DNA of 64,000 nucleotides from contig CP117875.1 in NCBI GenBank assembly GCA_028736075.1, positions 682,001 through 746,000 on the forward strand. Reading direction: 5' to 3'. This DNA is from Chryseobacterium sp. KACC 21268 (lineage in GTDB: Bacteria; Bacteroidota; Bacteroidia; Flavobacteriales; Weeksellaceae). A model generated the notes under the pieces. It was given only the letters and a program-made list of their open reading frames with translations. It did no database searches and was not told the origin of the DNA. Of this stretch, positions 35,496 through 43,956 are shown piece by piece; positions within the stretch are counted from its first letter, which is position 1; each line of letters begins with the position of its first letter. A program made the translations under genes and the position numbers.

Positions 35496-36560
35496 TTATT
35501 TCTTGATGAATTTCTTCGTCGTGGTCTTTCCGTTCTCGAAAGTAATTTTGATGAAGTAATTCCCTTTTGCCAAACGAGAAACATCAACCGTATTTTCTTT
35601 GGTCTCAGAGATCTTCTGTCCTGTGATGGATAGAACTTCCACAGACTTCAAAGCATTTTCTGTATTGATCTTGATGAATTTGTCAGCTGGGTTTGGAGCG
35701 AATGAGAAATCAATTTTGCTGAGGTCATTGACCGCTAAAGTATTGTTGGACTTGTTCACACATCTTACAGAATAGCCAAAACTTTTTGCGTCACCACCAA
35801 AACCAGTTGTGCTGGATGCTGCAGCTCCTAAATAAATGTAACGATAAAAGTTAGGATTGGCACTTGCAGATTTTGTCCAGATGTAAGCACGGGTTCCTTC
35901 AAAAGCCCATCCTGCATCTTTACGAGAACCTGCACCGGCGATTTTAAGATTGCTTTCAAAACCTCTTACAATTCCGCCAGTTGTAGCGCCAGCTGGTCTT
36001 GGGAAAATATTTTCTTTGGTCATTACAAGATCCCAATCTGCCTCAGAAGGCATTTCCCAATTGTCACCAATGGCTTTACAAGGGTCGATCCCGTTATGTT
36101 CTGTCACTTCGGAAAGGTTTTTGGCAGACCAATTGTCGTTTTGGTCCGGATTGGCAAACCATCCAGTATAATTACCAGACCAAGGCGTTCCTCCGTTGAT
36201 ATAAAATAAAGCATTTCCGGCTCCTAAACCAACAGGATTGTTAGGTGTTGGATAAACATCTGTGGTTTGAGAAGTTTTCAATTGATGTCCATCATCCCAA
36301 CGGCCGTATTGGAAGTAATCGCCTCTTGCGCCTTCGTCAGCAATGCTGGTTGCAACGTTTGAGCTTCCAAGATTTTGCTGAAGCCATTCGTAGCCATCGG
36401 CAGCTCTCACAGTTTTGTAAGACACGGTTTGGTTTTGATAAGTAAGACTCACGCAGCCGTTGTCGCCCACATTATTTCCTGCGGCTTGCGGTGTGCAGTT
36501 TTGTGCATTGGTGTTTACAAAAGCAGCAAACAATCCTAAACAAAGATATTTATTAAGCAT
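35496..36560 (-). CDS. T9SS-sorted secreted protein with FISUMP-like domain
   Basis: 354 residues from the ATG at 36560. The longer frame starts upstream of a TATGTTTG promoter box at 36577-36584, so the shorter start with signal peptide LGLFAAFVNTNA is preferred. The middle (about 30-270) resembles the Fibrobacter succinogenes major paralogous domain (EWLQQNLGS, GDNWEMPSEADWDLV, FGYSVRCV). The last 75 residues (FAPNPADKFIKI...GNYFIKITFENGKTTTKKFIKK) are a type A sorting domain. Substrate unknown. Confidence 0.85.
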   Translation of the reverse strand: MLNKYLCLGLFAAFVNTNAQNCTPQAAGNNVGDNGCVSLTYQNQTVSYKTVRAADGYEWLQQNLGSSNVATSIADEGARGDYFQYGRWDDGHQLKTSQTTDVYPTPNNPVGLGAGNALFYINGGTPWSGNYTGWFANPDQNDNWSAKNLSEVTEHNGIDPCKAIGDNWEMPSEADWDLVMTKENIFPRPAGATTGGIVRGFESNLKIAGAGSRKDAGWAFEGTRAYIWTKSASANPNFYRYIYLGAAASSTTGFGGDAKSFGYSVRCVNKSNNTLAVNDLSKIDFSFAPNPADKFIKINTENALKSVEVLSITGQKISETKENTVDVSRLAKGNYFIKITFENGKTTTKKFIKK

Positions 36561-36797
36561 ATAATTTAATTTTTTGCAAACATATTTATTTAGAACTAAT
36601 AAAAATAACAAAATGATTTAAATCATAATTGTGTATTATAATGATTTCTCTTTACAGAATAGATTTGTAGCCGATTTTGATTGCTAGTTTAGTTTGATGA
36701 TTTTGAAGCCATAATCGATTTTTGGTTAATTTAATAAAAAAATTGGCGATTCAATCTGAACCGCCAACTTAAAAAAACTAGATATAAAATAGAAGTT

Positions 36798-37601
36798 TTA
36801 CCACGCTTTCACAGCGCCTTCTTTGAAGGTCTGCTTGGCAACGGCCTCTACTTCCGGAGATTGATAGGCTTTGACGAAGTTTTTGATCTTCTCGTCATTT
36901 TTGTTGTCTTCTCTGGAGACGATTAAATTGGCGTAAGGCGAATCTTTATCTTCTGTGAAAAGGCCTTCTTTTTCTGGGTCCAGGCCAGCTTGGGCCGCAA
37001 AATTATTGTTAATGATGGCCAGCACAACTTCTTTATCTTCCAAAACCCTCGGAATTTGTGGCGCTTCTAATTCCAGAATTCTGAAATTCTTCGGATTTTC
37101 TGTGATGTCTGCGACTTTTGGTAATAGTCCAATGCCTTCTTTTAATTTAATTAATCCTTGCTTCTGAAGCAGTAACAGTGATCTTCCACCATTGGTCGGG
37201 TCATTTGGAATCACAATGGTTTGTCCCGGTTTCAATTCTGAAATGGACTTGATTTTTTTGGAGTAAGCCACAATTGGATAAACAAAAGTTTTCCCGACAA
37301 CAGCCAATTTGTAACCTCGTTGTCTGGATTGTTCTTCCAGGTAGGGCAAGTGTTGAAACGCGTTCACATCCACATCACCTTGGTTCAAAGCTTCGTTTGG
37401 AACCACGTAATCGTTGAAGGAGACCAATTCTACATCCAAACCATATTTTGCTTTGGCGACTTTTTTAGCTTCTTCTGCCAAACCTTGTTCAGGTCCGGAA
37501 GCGATGCCAACTTTTAAAATATTCGGGTTCGATTCTTTTTTGCTGCAAGCTGATAATGTGATGACAGCAAATGCTAAAGCAATTATTTTTAATTTATTCA
37601 T
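36798..37601 (-). CDS. metQ: MetQ/NlpA-type methionine-binding lipoprotein
   Basis: 267 residues. Lipobox LSACSKK (C19). The mature protein has the NlpA fold: LKVGIASGPEQG, FNDYVVPNEAL and NVNAFQHLPYLEEQ (seen as VDVNAFQHLPYLE), with typical methionine-site aromatic and Asn residues. It delivers D/L-methionine or a related sulfur amino acid to MetI-MetN. It is the last gene of the importer operon, 10 bases after metI. Confidence 0.93.
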   Translation of the reverse strand: MNKLKIIALAFAVITLSACSKKESNPNILKVGIASGPEQGLAEEAKKVAKAKYGLDVELVSFNDYVVPNEALNQGDVDVNAFQHLPYLEEQSRQRGYKLAVVGKTFVYPIVAYSKKIKSISELKPGQTIVIPNDPTNGGRSLLLLQKQGLIKLKEGIGLLPKVADITENPKNFRILELEAPQIPRVLEDKEVVLAIINNNFAAQAGLDPEKEGLFTEDKDSPYANLIVSREDNKNDEKIKNFVKAYQSPEVEAVAKQTFKEGAVKAW

Positions 37602-37611
37602 TTTTAATTTT

Positions 37612-38265
37612 TTATCTGTGATTGAATTTTTTCGAAAGAAAATCTCCCGCCAATTGAATGATGAAAACCAGAATGATCAGTAATACCAAGACCGAATTCA
37701 TCACCGCAAAATCATAACCGATGTAGCCATATTGATAACCAACTTGTCCCAGTCCGCCAGCGCCAACTGCGCCACCCATTGCGGAATATCCTACGAGTGT
37801 GATCAAAGTGATACTGACATTATTGATTAATGATGGCAAAGCTTCCGGCAACAGCACTTTTCGGATGATCTGCAATGGTTTTGCGCCCATCGATCTTGCC
37901 GCTTCTATCAATCCGGAAGGAATTTCCAGCAAACTATTTTCTACCAATCTTGCAATAAACGGAGCCGAACCAACACTCAACGGGACCAAAGCTGCCGCCA
38001 CACCGATCGATGTTCCAACAATTGTTCTGGTGAATGGGATCATCCAAACAATTAAGATGATGAATGGGATCGAACGGAAAATATTCACGATCACAGAAAC
38101 AACCTGATGAGAAACTTTATTCTCCAACAATTGACCTTTTCTTGTCAGGAATAAGAAAATTCCTGTTGGCAATCCTAGCAGAAATCCAAAAAATCCAGAA
38201 ACCAAGGTCATCACAATCGTTTCTATCGTCCCTTGAAATAACAAATTGATAATACTATCCGACAT
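37612..38265 (-). CDS. metI: Methionine ABC transporter permease
   Basis: 217 residues with five or six membrane helices. The EAA loop that docks with MetN is LVENSLLEIPSGLIEAARSMGAKPLQIIRKVLLPEALP in plan (EAARSMGA-x9-LP). Its start overlaps the metN end by 11 bases, so the two are translationally coupled. Confidence 0.94.
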   Translation of the reverse strand: MSDSIINLLFQGTIETIVMTLVSGFFGFLLGLPTGIFLFLTRKGQLLENKVSHQVVSVIVNIFRSIPFIILIVWMIPFTRTIVGTSIGVAAALVPLSVGSAPFIARLVENSLLEIPSGLIEAARSMGAKPLQIIRKVLLPEALPSLINNVSITLITLVGYSAMGGAVGAGGLGQVGYQYGYIGYDFAVMNSVLVLLIILVFIIQLAGDFLSKKFNHR

Positions 38266-39283
38266 AACCTAAAATTTCTGTGTTAGAATATTCATTTTCC
38301 AAATAAGCCAAGGCCTCGTTGATATTTTTGCCCTGCAATTCCACAAGCAAAACGCCAAAACTCAGATTGCCAACATATTCCAGTTGCGCACTGATCACTT
38401 TCGCTTTGACCTGGAATTTCTCAAACAAATTGCTGATGACAAAACTCTGGTCATTGTTTCCGGTTAGCATAAATTTCACGAGCGGATTGCTATTTCCACT
38501 ATCAACACTGCTCAATGAATTTTGATAGACCAAAGGCAATTCGATATTTAAAGAAGATTGGATAAACCCTTTCGTTATTTCCTGTTTCGGATTGGTAAAT
38601 ATCTGTTCCACATTGCCTTGTTCCGCCAGTTTTCCGTGATCAATGACCGCCACTTTATCGCAGATTGTCTTGATGACTTCCATTTCGTGAGTGATCAGAA
38701 GGATCGTTAGGTTCAATTTTTGGTTGATGGATTTTAGCAATTTCAAAATCGATTTGGTGGTTGCCGGATCCAGTGCACTTGTCGCCTCATCACAAAGCAA
38801 AACCTTCGGGTCATTGGCTAGCGCTCGGGCAATCGCGACTCTTTGTTTTTGTCCACCAGAAAGATTGGCTGGGTAATCCTTTGCCTTTTCATTCAGTCCA
38901 ACAAGTTCCAAAAGGCCATTTACCTTTTCCCTGATCTCGGATTTGGATTTTCCCTCCAATTCCAACGGAAATGCAATATTGTCAAAGACCGTTCTAGAAG
39001 ACAACAAATTGAAATGCTGGAAGATCATCGCGATCTTTCTTCGTTCCAGGGTCAGTTGAGCATCAGACAATTTTGTCAGTTCAATATTATCCACGATTAC
39101 TTTCCCGGCGTTCGGTTTTTCAAGAAGGTTAACACAGCGGATCAGCGTACTTTTTCCGGCGCCGGAAGTTCCGATGACGCCAAAGATCTCGCCTTTTTTC
39201 ACCGTCAAAGAAACGTCTGCCAAAGCCTGGATCGTCTTATTTTTGGTCTTAAAACTTTTGGTAACGTTTAAAAGTTCTATCAT
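38255..39283 (-). CDS. metN: Methionine ABC transporter ATP-binding protein
   Basis: 342 residues. Nucleotide-binding domain with Walker A GTSGAGKST, Q-loop FQHFNLL, signature LSGGQKQR and Walker B VLLCDEATSALD. The C-terminal 100 residues are the NIL regulatory domain (about 245-340: VKFMLTGNNDQSFVISNLFEKF; LSFGVLLVELQG), which binds methionine and mediates trans-inhibition of the transporter. First gene of the metN-metI-metQ operon, preceded by a leader with a terminator and a cysteine-containing short ORF. Confidence 0.95.
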   Translation of the reverse strand: MIELLNVTKSFKTKNKTIQALADVSLTVKKGEIFGVIGTSGAGKSTLIRCVNLLEKPNAGKVIVDNIELTKLSDAQLTLERRKIAMIFQHFNLLSSRTVFDNIAFPLELEGKSKSEIREKVNGLLELVGLNEKAKDYPANLSGGQKQRVAIARALANDPKVLLCDEATSALDPATTKSILKLLKSINQKLNLTILLITHEMEVIKTICDKVAVIDHGKLAEQGNVEQIFTNPKQEITKGFIQSSLNIELPLVYQNSLSSVDSGNSNPLVKFMLTGNNDQSFVISNLFEKFQVKAKVISAQLEYVGNLSFGVLLVELQGKNINEALAYLENEYSNTEILGYVG

Positions 39284-39305
39284 TTTTACGAATTAATTAA
39301 AATAA

Positions 39306-39337
39306 AAAACCTTTCAAATGAGATTATGAAAGGTTTT
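39306..39337 (-). terminator. Terminator hairpin in the metN leader
   Basis: 11-bp perfect arms AAAACCTTTCA / TGAAAGGTTTT with a 10-base loop, followed on the minus strand by TTATTTT. It lies 22 bases upstream of the metN ATG and downstream of the metN promoter, between divergent operons, so it can act only on the metN leader RNA. Confidence 0.85.
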
Positions 39338-39372
39338 CGAAATAAACACACTATTCTCTTCTTCATTCTATA

Positions 39373-39417
39373 TCACTGAAATATATTACTGCAACAAACA
39401 AAACAAAATTTCAACAT
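39373..39417 (-). CDS. Candidate cysteine-containing leader peptide upstream of metN
   Basis: 14 codons reading MLKFCFVCCSNIFQ, ATG at 39417, TGA at 39375-39373. Three of 14 codons are Cys (C5, C8, C9). It starts about 20 bases after the predicted transcription start. A second ORF of 26 codons (ATG at 39366, stop at 39288-39286, 2 bases before the metN ATG) runs across the terminator and has one Cys. Inverted segments AAACACTAT (39428-39420) and ATAGTGTGTTT (39354-39344) enclose the peptide and can pair. No clear antiterminator was found. T-rich DNA favours Cys codons, so this may be chance. Confidence 0.4.
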   Translation of the reverse strand: MLKFCFVCCSNIFQ

Positions 39418-39443
39418 TGATAGTGTTTAAAAAAAAGCCGAGG

Positions 39444-39474
39444 CAAAGGTATCAATTCAATTCATACCAAACAA
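39444..39474 (-). promoter_or_regulatory. Promoter of metN-metI-metQ
   Basis: Minus strand TTG (39474-39472), 20-base spacer, TACCTTTG (39451-39444): a full match to the Bacteroidota consensus. Predicted start near 39438, about 155 bases before metN. Confidence 0.75.
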
Positions 39475-39542
39475 GTATAATTTAGATTTATGACAAAAAT
39501 CAGTTATGGGATTTGTCCTCACAATTCGATTCTTAAAGTTTT

Positions 39543-39629
39543 GGGCAGCTATTTCCGTCCTCCGTTCCCGCTATTTTTTGCCGAGCTTTTCCAAATGCAA
39601 AAAAATGAGCTCCACTCAGGCCGGGCTGC
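39543..39629. repeat. Dispersed intergenic repeat, copy C
   Basis: GGGCAGCTATTTCCG, TCCTCCGTTCCCG, TATTTTTTGCCGAGC, GCTCCACTC and GCCGGGCTGC in the same order as copies A and B. It lies between the divergent metN promoter and the gene at 39724. Confidence 0.8.
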
Positions 39630-39723
39630 GGGGTTTGCTATTCTATTAAAACTTTAATTTCTGAATACCAGTTTCCAAAATCTATTATCATTTTTCTTAC
39701 ATTTACTGAAATTAATTTCCAGA

Positions 39724-41124
39724 ATGGTTCTAAGCAGGATTTGGTCAGCCTTCATCATCATCGCCATTGCAGTGGCCTCCATCAAATATTTCAGTTCAGA
39801 GAATTACAGTCAGATCTTCAACGATATGGTGGTCGGGAAAGGCGGCGACACTATTCAGATCTCGCAAAAACCATTGGCGCAGTTTTCTCCAGATATTCAA
39901 AGATCCTTGAAGGCCACGCCGGAACTCGAAGAAAATCACATCCATTACAAAATGGATTCCCTTCAAAACGTAAATACGTACAGAGTTGCGGCAACAGATG
40001 GCGTCATCGGAACCAGCGAAACAGCCGTCAATATCTGCCTGAAACTGATTGGCATTATGGCCCTGTTTATGGGCTTTATGAGCATCGCCGAAAAAGCTGG
40101 CGGTATCAATTTCCTCAGCCGAATGATCCAGCCATTCTTCTCCAAATTATTTCCAGACATCCCGAAAAACCATCCTTCATTCGGACATATGATGCTGAAC
40201 TTCAGTGCGAATTTATTAGGATTGGACAATGCTGCCACACCATTCGGACTCAAAGCGATGGAAAGTCTTCAAACCCTGAATCCGGATAAAGACAAAGCCA
40301 GCAACGCCCAAATAATGTTTCTCTGCCTGCACGCCAGCGGATTGACATTAATCCCGGTTTCCATCATCGCGATCCGTTCATCAATGGGCTCTGTAACGCC
40401 GACCGATATTTTTCTGCCGTGTATGATTGCGACATTTTGTGCAACTCTGGCAGCAATGACGATTGTTTCTATCAGACAAAAAATCAATCTTTTCCAGCCT
40501 ATTGTTTTAGCTTATGTTGGTGGGATTTCTGCAATCATCGCTTTGCTTGTGATCTACTTGGTTCAACTCAGCAAAGACGAGTTGGATTCCTTCAGCAAAG
40601 TGATGAGCAACGGCATTATTTTATTGATTTTCCTGGCCATCGTTTTGGGCGCAGTTTATAAAAAGATCAACGTTTTCGACGCGTTCATCGATGGGGCGAA
40701 GGAAGGATTTACGGTTTGTGTGAAGATCATTCCATATTTGGTTGGTATGTTGATTGCAATCTCTCTCTTGAGAACAAGTGGTGTTTTTGAGGTCATCATC
40801 GATGGAATGAAGTGGATTGCCAGTGCTTCCCATCTCGATACCAGATTTGTGGACGGATTGCCAACTGCATTAATAAAACCATTGTCAGGTTCCGGAGCTC
40901 GTGGAATGATGGTGGACACGATGAAAACCTTCGGCGCAGACAGTTTCGCTGGGAAGTTATCAGCTATTTTGCAAGGAAGTTCGGACACAACCTTTTATGT
41001 GATTGCCGTTTATTTCGGTTCAGTTGGAATCAGAAATACGAGATATACAGTTGGTTCGATGCTTTTAGCAGATCTGGTTGGCGTAACGGTTTCGGTAATT
41101 TTGGCGTATTTGTTTTTTGGATAG
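39724..41124 (+). CDS. Fused SpmA/SpmB-like nucleoside-recognition (Gate) membrane protein
   Basis: 466 residues in one chain corresponding to the separate SpmA and SpmB proteins of spore formers. Two Gate/nucleoside-recognition halves: about 75-235 (GIMALFMGFMSIAEKAGGINFLSRMIQPFFSK; MMLNFSANLLGLDNAATPFG) and about 300-465 (EGFTVCVKIIPYLVGMLIAISLLRTSG; SGSGARGMMVDTM; LQGSSDTTFYVIAVYFGSVGIR). At least nine membrane helices. The organism is not expected to form spores, so the role is not sporulation; the transported or sensed molecule is unknown. Two small genes follow with almost no gaps. Confidence 0.85.
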   Translation: MVLSRIWSAFIIIAIAVASIKYFSSENYSQIFNDMVVGKGGDTIQISQKPLAQFSPDIQRSLKATPELEENHIHYKMDSLQNVNTYRVAATDGVIGTSETAVNICLKLIGIMALFMGFMSIAEKAGGINFLSRMIQPFFSKLFPDIPKNHPSFGHMMLNFSANLLGLDNAATPFGLKAMESLQTLNPDKDKASNAQIMFLCLHASGLTLIPVSIIAIRSSMGSVTPTDIFLPCMIATFCATLAAMTIVSIRQKINLFQPIVLAYVGGISAIIALLVIYLVQLSKDELDSFSKVMSNGIILLIFLAIVLGAVYKKINVFDAFIDGAKEGFTVCVKIIPYLVGMLIAISLLRTSGVFEVIIDGMKWIASASHLDTRFVDGLPTALIKPLSGSGARGMMVDTMKTFGADSFAGKLSAILQGSSDTTFYVIAVYFGSVGIRNTRYTVGSMLLADLVGVTVSVILAYLFFG

Positions 41125-41125
41125 A

Positions 41126-41416
41126 ATGAAAAATCAAAAAAGAAATGCCTTTGAAGAAACAACGGAAATAGTAGGATGGCTGCAAATATTTCTATCGCCA
41201 TTCATTATCAGTTTGATTTTGGCGACAGTGATTTATGTTGCCTTTGATTCCATTTTTTCGATAATATTATCTGTTTTAATTTTAATTATTGGAATTGTGA
41301 TTGGAATAAAGTTGGCTAACAAAATATATAATTCGAAAGACGGAACGATGCATTTTGTTTCGAGAGTTTCTGCAAGTCCAGAACTTGATGAAGAAGATAA
41401 AGATATTAAGAAATGA
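41126..41416 (+). CDS. Small membrane protein of unknown function
   Basis: 96 residues from the ATG at 41126, one base after the preceding stop (a TTG 9 bases upstream lies inside that gene). Two adjacent helices, LQIFLSPFIISLILATVIYVAF and IFSIILSVLILIIGIVIGIKLA. The soluble C-terminal tail is acidic. No family recognised. Its stop overlaps the next start (ATGA), so the three genes form an operon. Confidence 0.75.
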   Translation: MKNQKRNAFEETTEIVGWLQIFLSPFIISLILATVIYVAFDSIFSIILSVLILIIGIVIGIKLANKIYNSKDGTMHFVSRVSASPELDEEDKDIKK

Positions 41417-41805
41417 TTCAAGATAAAGATTTTACGCTGAGATTAATAAGACAACTCAGCCAAGCATTGGAAAAATTACTTCTCGGAAAACCAGAAGAAA
41501 GTCTGATGCAGAAAGAATTGGATTTCGATTCCTTGATGAAGGATATTTTCAAAATGGATTTTGCTAAACTTTCATCAAAATCAAAAGAAGAGATCATAGA
41601 AATGGTCAAACTTCGGGAATCGAAGGACCACGCGGATTATTATGAGATGCTCGGCAATGTTTTTATGTTTCATTTCCGGACAGAAAAGAAAATCGATTTT
41701 GCAGAAAAAGCGAAATCTTTTTACGAACTTTATCTCACAACCAGCGGAATATTCGCACTGCCGATTATCAATCGTATCAATGAAGTGAATGCAGTGTTAA
41801 AATAA
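41413..41805 (+). CDS. Small helical cytoplasmic protein of unknown function
   Basis: 130 residues, no signal or membrane segment, mostly helical and rich in charged and leucine residues (DFTLRLIRQLSQALEKLLLG; ADYYEMLGNVFMFHFR). The start QDKDFTLRLIRQLSQ recalls DUF6483-like proteins, but this is weak. Translationally coupled to the membrane gene before it by a 4-base overlap. Confidence 0.7.
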   Translation: MIQDKDFTLRLIRQLSQALEKLLLGKPEESLMQKELDFDSLMKDIFKMDFAKLSSKSKEEIIEMVKLRESKDHADYYEMLGNVFMFHFRTEKKIDFAEKAKSFYELYLTTSGIFALPIINRINEVNAVLK

Positions 41806-41858
41806 ATTAAATTTGACCATATTAGTAGGATTAAAATAAAAAATTATTCTTTTATTTG

Positions 41859-41866
41859 TATTTTTG
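41859..41866 (+). promoter_or_regulatory. TAnnTTTG promoter element (hydrolase gene)
   Basis: TATTTTTG, 21 bases before the ATG at 41888. It argues against using the TTG at 41864 as the start. No -33 TTG at the usual spacing. Confidence 0.4.
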
Positions 41867-41887
41867 GCGCGTTATCGAGAGAGCATT

Positions 41888-42649
41888 ATGATTTTTAAAA
41901 CTAAAAAAGACACGAAATATACTTATGTAGAAGCGGGTGAAGGTCATCCACTGGTGCTTTTGCATGGTTTGATGGGAGGCTTGAGCAACTTCGATAAGAT
42001 GATCAACTTTTATTCGGACAAGGGCTACAAGGTTTTTGTGCCGCAATTGCCTATCTATGATCTTCCTATTTTGAATACCAATTTGACCTCAATTTCGAAG
42101 TTTGTGGCAAAATTTATTACAGATGTTATTGGAAAACCAGTGACCATCGTAGGGAACTCTATGGGCGGACATATTGGATTAATTTTAACAACTTCTCGTC
42201 CGGAATTGGTAAAAAACTTAGTTTTAACAGGAAGTTCGGGTCTTTACGAAAGAACTTTTGGCGATAGTTTCCCGAGAAAAAGTGATAAAGAATATATTAA
42301 GAAAAAAACGCAGGATGTTTTCTACGACCCGATTGTAGCAACAGATGAGTTGGTAGACGAGGTTTTCGCGGTGGTAAATGACAGGATGAAAGGCATCAAA
42401 ACGGTGATGTTGGCGAGAAGTGCCATCAAACACAATATGCTGAACGATCTTCCGAAAATTACTTGCCCAACCTGCATCATCTGGGGAAAACAGGATAATG
42501 TGACGCCGCCGGAAGTGGCAGAGGATATGCACAAATTCATTCCCAATTCCGAATTGCACTGGATTGACAAATGTGGTCACGCTGCAATGATGGAAAAGCC
42601 GGATGAATTCAATGAGATTCTTTACGCTTGGCTACAGAGAGTAATGTAA
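41888..42649 (+). CDS. Alpha/beta hydrolase
   Basis: 254 residues from the ATG at 41888. Nucleophile elbow GNSMGGHIG (Ser), oxyanion segment LLHGLMGGLSNF near residue 25, catalytic Asp in IIWGKQDNVTPPE and His in CGHAAMMEKP. Cytoplasmic; substrate unknown (family includes esterases and C-C hydrolases). A long hairpin follows. Confidence 0.9.
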   Translation: MIFKTKKDTKYTYVEAGEGHPLVLLHGLMGGLSNFDKMINFYSDKGYKVFVPQLPIYDLPILNTNLTSISKFVAKFITDVIGKPVTIVGNSMGGHIGLILTTSRPELVKNLVLTGSSGLYERTFGDSFPRKSDKEYIKKKTQDVFYDPIVATDELVDEVFAVVNDRMKGIKTVMLARSAIKHNMLNDLPKITCPTCIIWGKQDNVTPPEVAEDMHKFIPNSELHWIDKCGHAAMMEKPDEFNEILYAWLQRVM

Positions 42650-42674
42650 GCAGTAATCAATAAAAACTTTTCAG

Positions 42675-42729
42675 ACCATTAAGAATTTGATTTTTTTAAT
42701 CTTAAATAAATTGATTCTTAATGGTTTTT
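42675..42729 (+). terminator. Intrinsic terminator with long loop
   Basis: 12-bp arms ACCATTAAGAAT / ATTCTTAATGGT followed by TTTTT; the 27-base loop is AT-rich. It ends 13 bases before the engB start. Confidence 0.65.
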
Positions 42730-42742
42730 AAATATAAAAAAT

Positions 42743-43366
42743 ATGGTAATCAAAACCGCAGAATTTGTAAAAAGCAGTCAGAAATGGCAGGATTGTCCCG
42801 AGCCTACGATGGCAGAATATGCTTTCATAGGACGTTCCAACGTAGGCAAGTCTTCTCTCATCAACGCGATGATGAATCACAAAGATCTTGCTAAAACATC
42901 ACAAACGCCAGGGAAAACGCAACTTATTAACCATTTTTTGGTCAACGAGAATTGGTTCCTTACCGATCTTCCAGGTTATGGTTATGCGAAAGTTTCTAAG
43001 AGCCTGAGAAAAGATTTTGAAAAACTGATCACCAATTATATCCTCAACAGACAAAATCTGGTCAATCTTTTTGTTTTGATAGATTCACGGTTGACGCCTC
43101 AAAAAATCGATTTAGAATTTATGCAATGGTGTGGTGAAAGTAATGTTCCGTTTTCCATCGTTTTTACAAAAGTGGATAAATTGAAACCTGGCGCGGCGGA
43201 CCGAAATGTGGAAGCTTATAAAAAGGAATTGCTGAATACTTGGGAAGACCTGCCAGAGATCTATGTGACTTCAGCTGAGAAAAAAACGGGAACAGATAGT
43301 ATTCTAAAATTTATTTCAGAAACTAATCAATTCCTCATAAAAAATAAAGTACGATTCGATGATTAA
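42743..43366 (+). CDS. engB: Ribosome biogenesis GTPase EngB (YihA/YsxC)
   Basis: 207 residues. P-loop GRSNVGKSS at residues 30-38, G3 DLPGYG, G4 TKVD (FTKVDKL), G5 SAEKK. GTPase required for assembly of the large ribosomal subunit. The downstream GNAT gene overlaps its end by 8 bases, so the two are cotranscribed. Confidence 0.96.
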   Translation: MVIKTAEFVKSSQKWQDCPEPTMAEYAFIGRSNVGKSSLINAMMNHKDLAKTSQTPGKTQLINHFLVNENWFLTDLPGYGYAKVSKSLRKDFEKLITNYILNRQNLVNLFVLIDSRLTPQKIDLEFMQWCGESNVPFSIVFTKVDKLKPGAADRNVEAYKKELLNTWEDLPEIYVTSAEKKTGTDSILKFISETNQFLIKNKVRFDD

Positions 43367-43808
43367 TGCAGATTGGAAAATCAAAACATTTTCTGAACTT
43401 ACAACCCCAGAACTATACGAGATTATCAAAGCCAGAGTCAATGTTTTTGTTGTGGAACAAGATTGTCCATATCCAGACATAGATGATTATGACCAAAAAG
43501 CAATTCACCTTTGGGCAGAAAAGGAGGGCGAAGTTTTAGCTTATTGCAGAATCTTTGACAAAGGCATCAAATATTCGGAAACGTCTATTGGAAGGGTGGT
43601 AACAACAGAAAACGGTAGAGGTACAGGACTTGGAAAGCAATTGATAAAATACGCTCTTGAAATTATAGAGAACCGAATTGGAACTTCAGAAGTTAGGATC
43701 TCCGCACAGGATTATTTGCTAAAGTTCTACTCAGATTTTGGTTTTCAGGATACAGGAAAAAAATATTTGGAAGATAACATTCCGCACACCGAGATGTTGA
43801 GAAAATAA
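43359..43808 (+). CDS. GNAT family acetyltransferase (ElaA-like)
   Basis: 149 residues. Pattern ELYEIIKARVNVFVVEQDCPYPDIDDYDQKAIHLW matches ElaA-type GNAT proteins. The acetyl-CoA-binding loop is RVVTTENGRGTGLGKQLI. Ends DFGFQDTGKKYLEDNIPHTEM. Substrate unknown. It overlaps engB by 8 bases. A terminator follows. Confidence 0.9.
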   Translation: MINADWKIKTFSELTTPELYEIIKARVNVFVVEQDCPYPDIDDYDQKAIHLWAEKEGEVLAYCRIFDKGIKYSETSIGRVVTTENGRGTGLGKQLIKYALEIIENRIGTSEVRISAQDYLLKFYSDFGFQDTGKKYLEDNIPHTEMLRK

Positions 43809-43839
43809 AATAGCCTAAAGAAAATCTTCAGGCTATTTT
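43807..43839 (+). terminator. Intrinsic terminator
   Basis: Arms AAAATAGCCT / AGGCTATTTT with inner pairs AAGA / TCTT, straight after the GNAT stop codon. Confidence 0.75.
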
Positions 43840-43956
43840 GGAAATGATTATTGTTTCTTTGTGTTTTTACGGTTATTAATCTGAGGCAAAATTAAATACA
43901 TAAAATCACATTTCCTTACGGGAAACCGTAAAATGGAAAAATAATTGAAAATAATT

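Noticed and set aside
39284..39440. SAM riboswitch in the metN leader
   Set aside because: The conserved SAM-I core (GATGAAACC, GCAACC) is absent and nothing like SAM-II was recognised.
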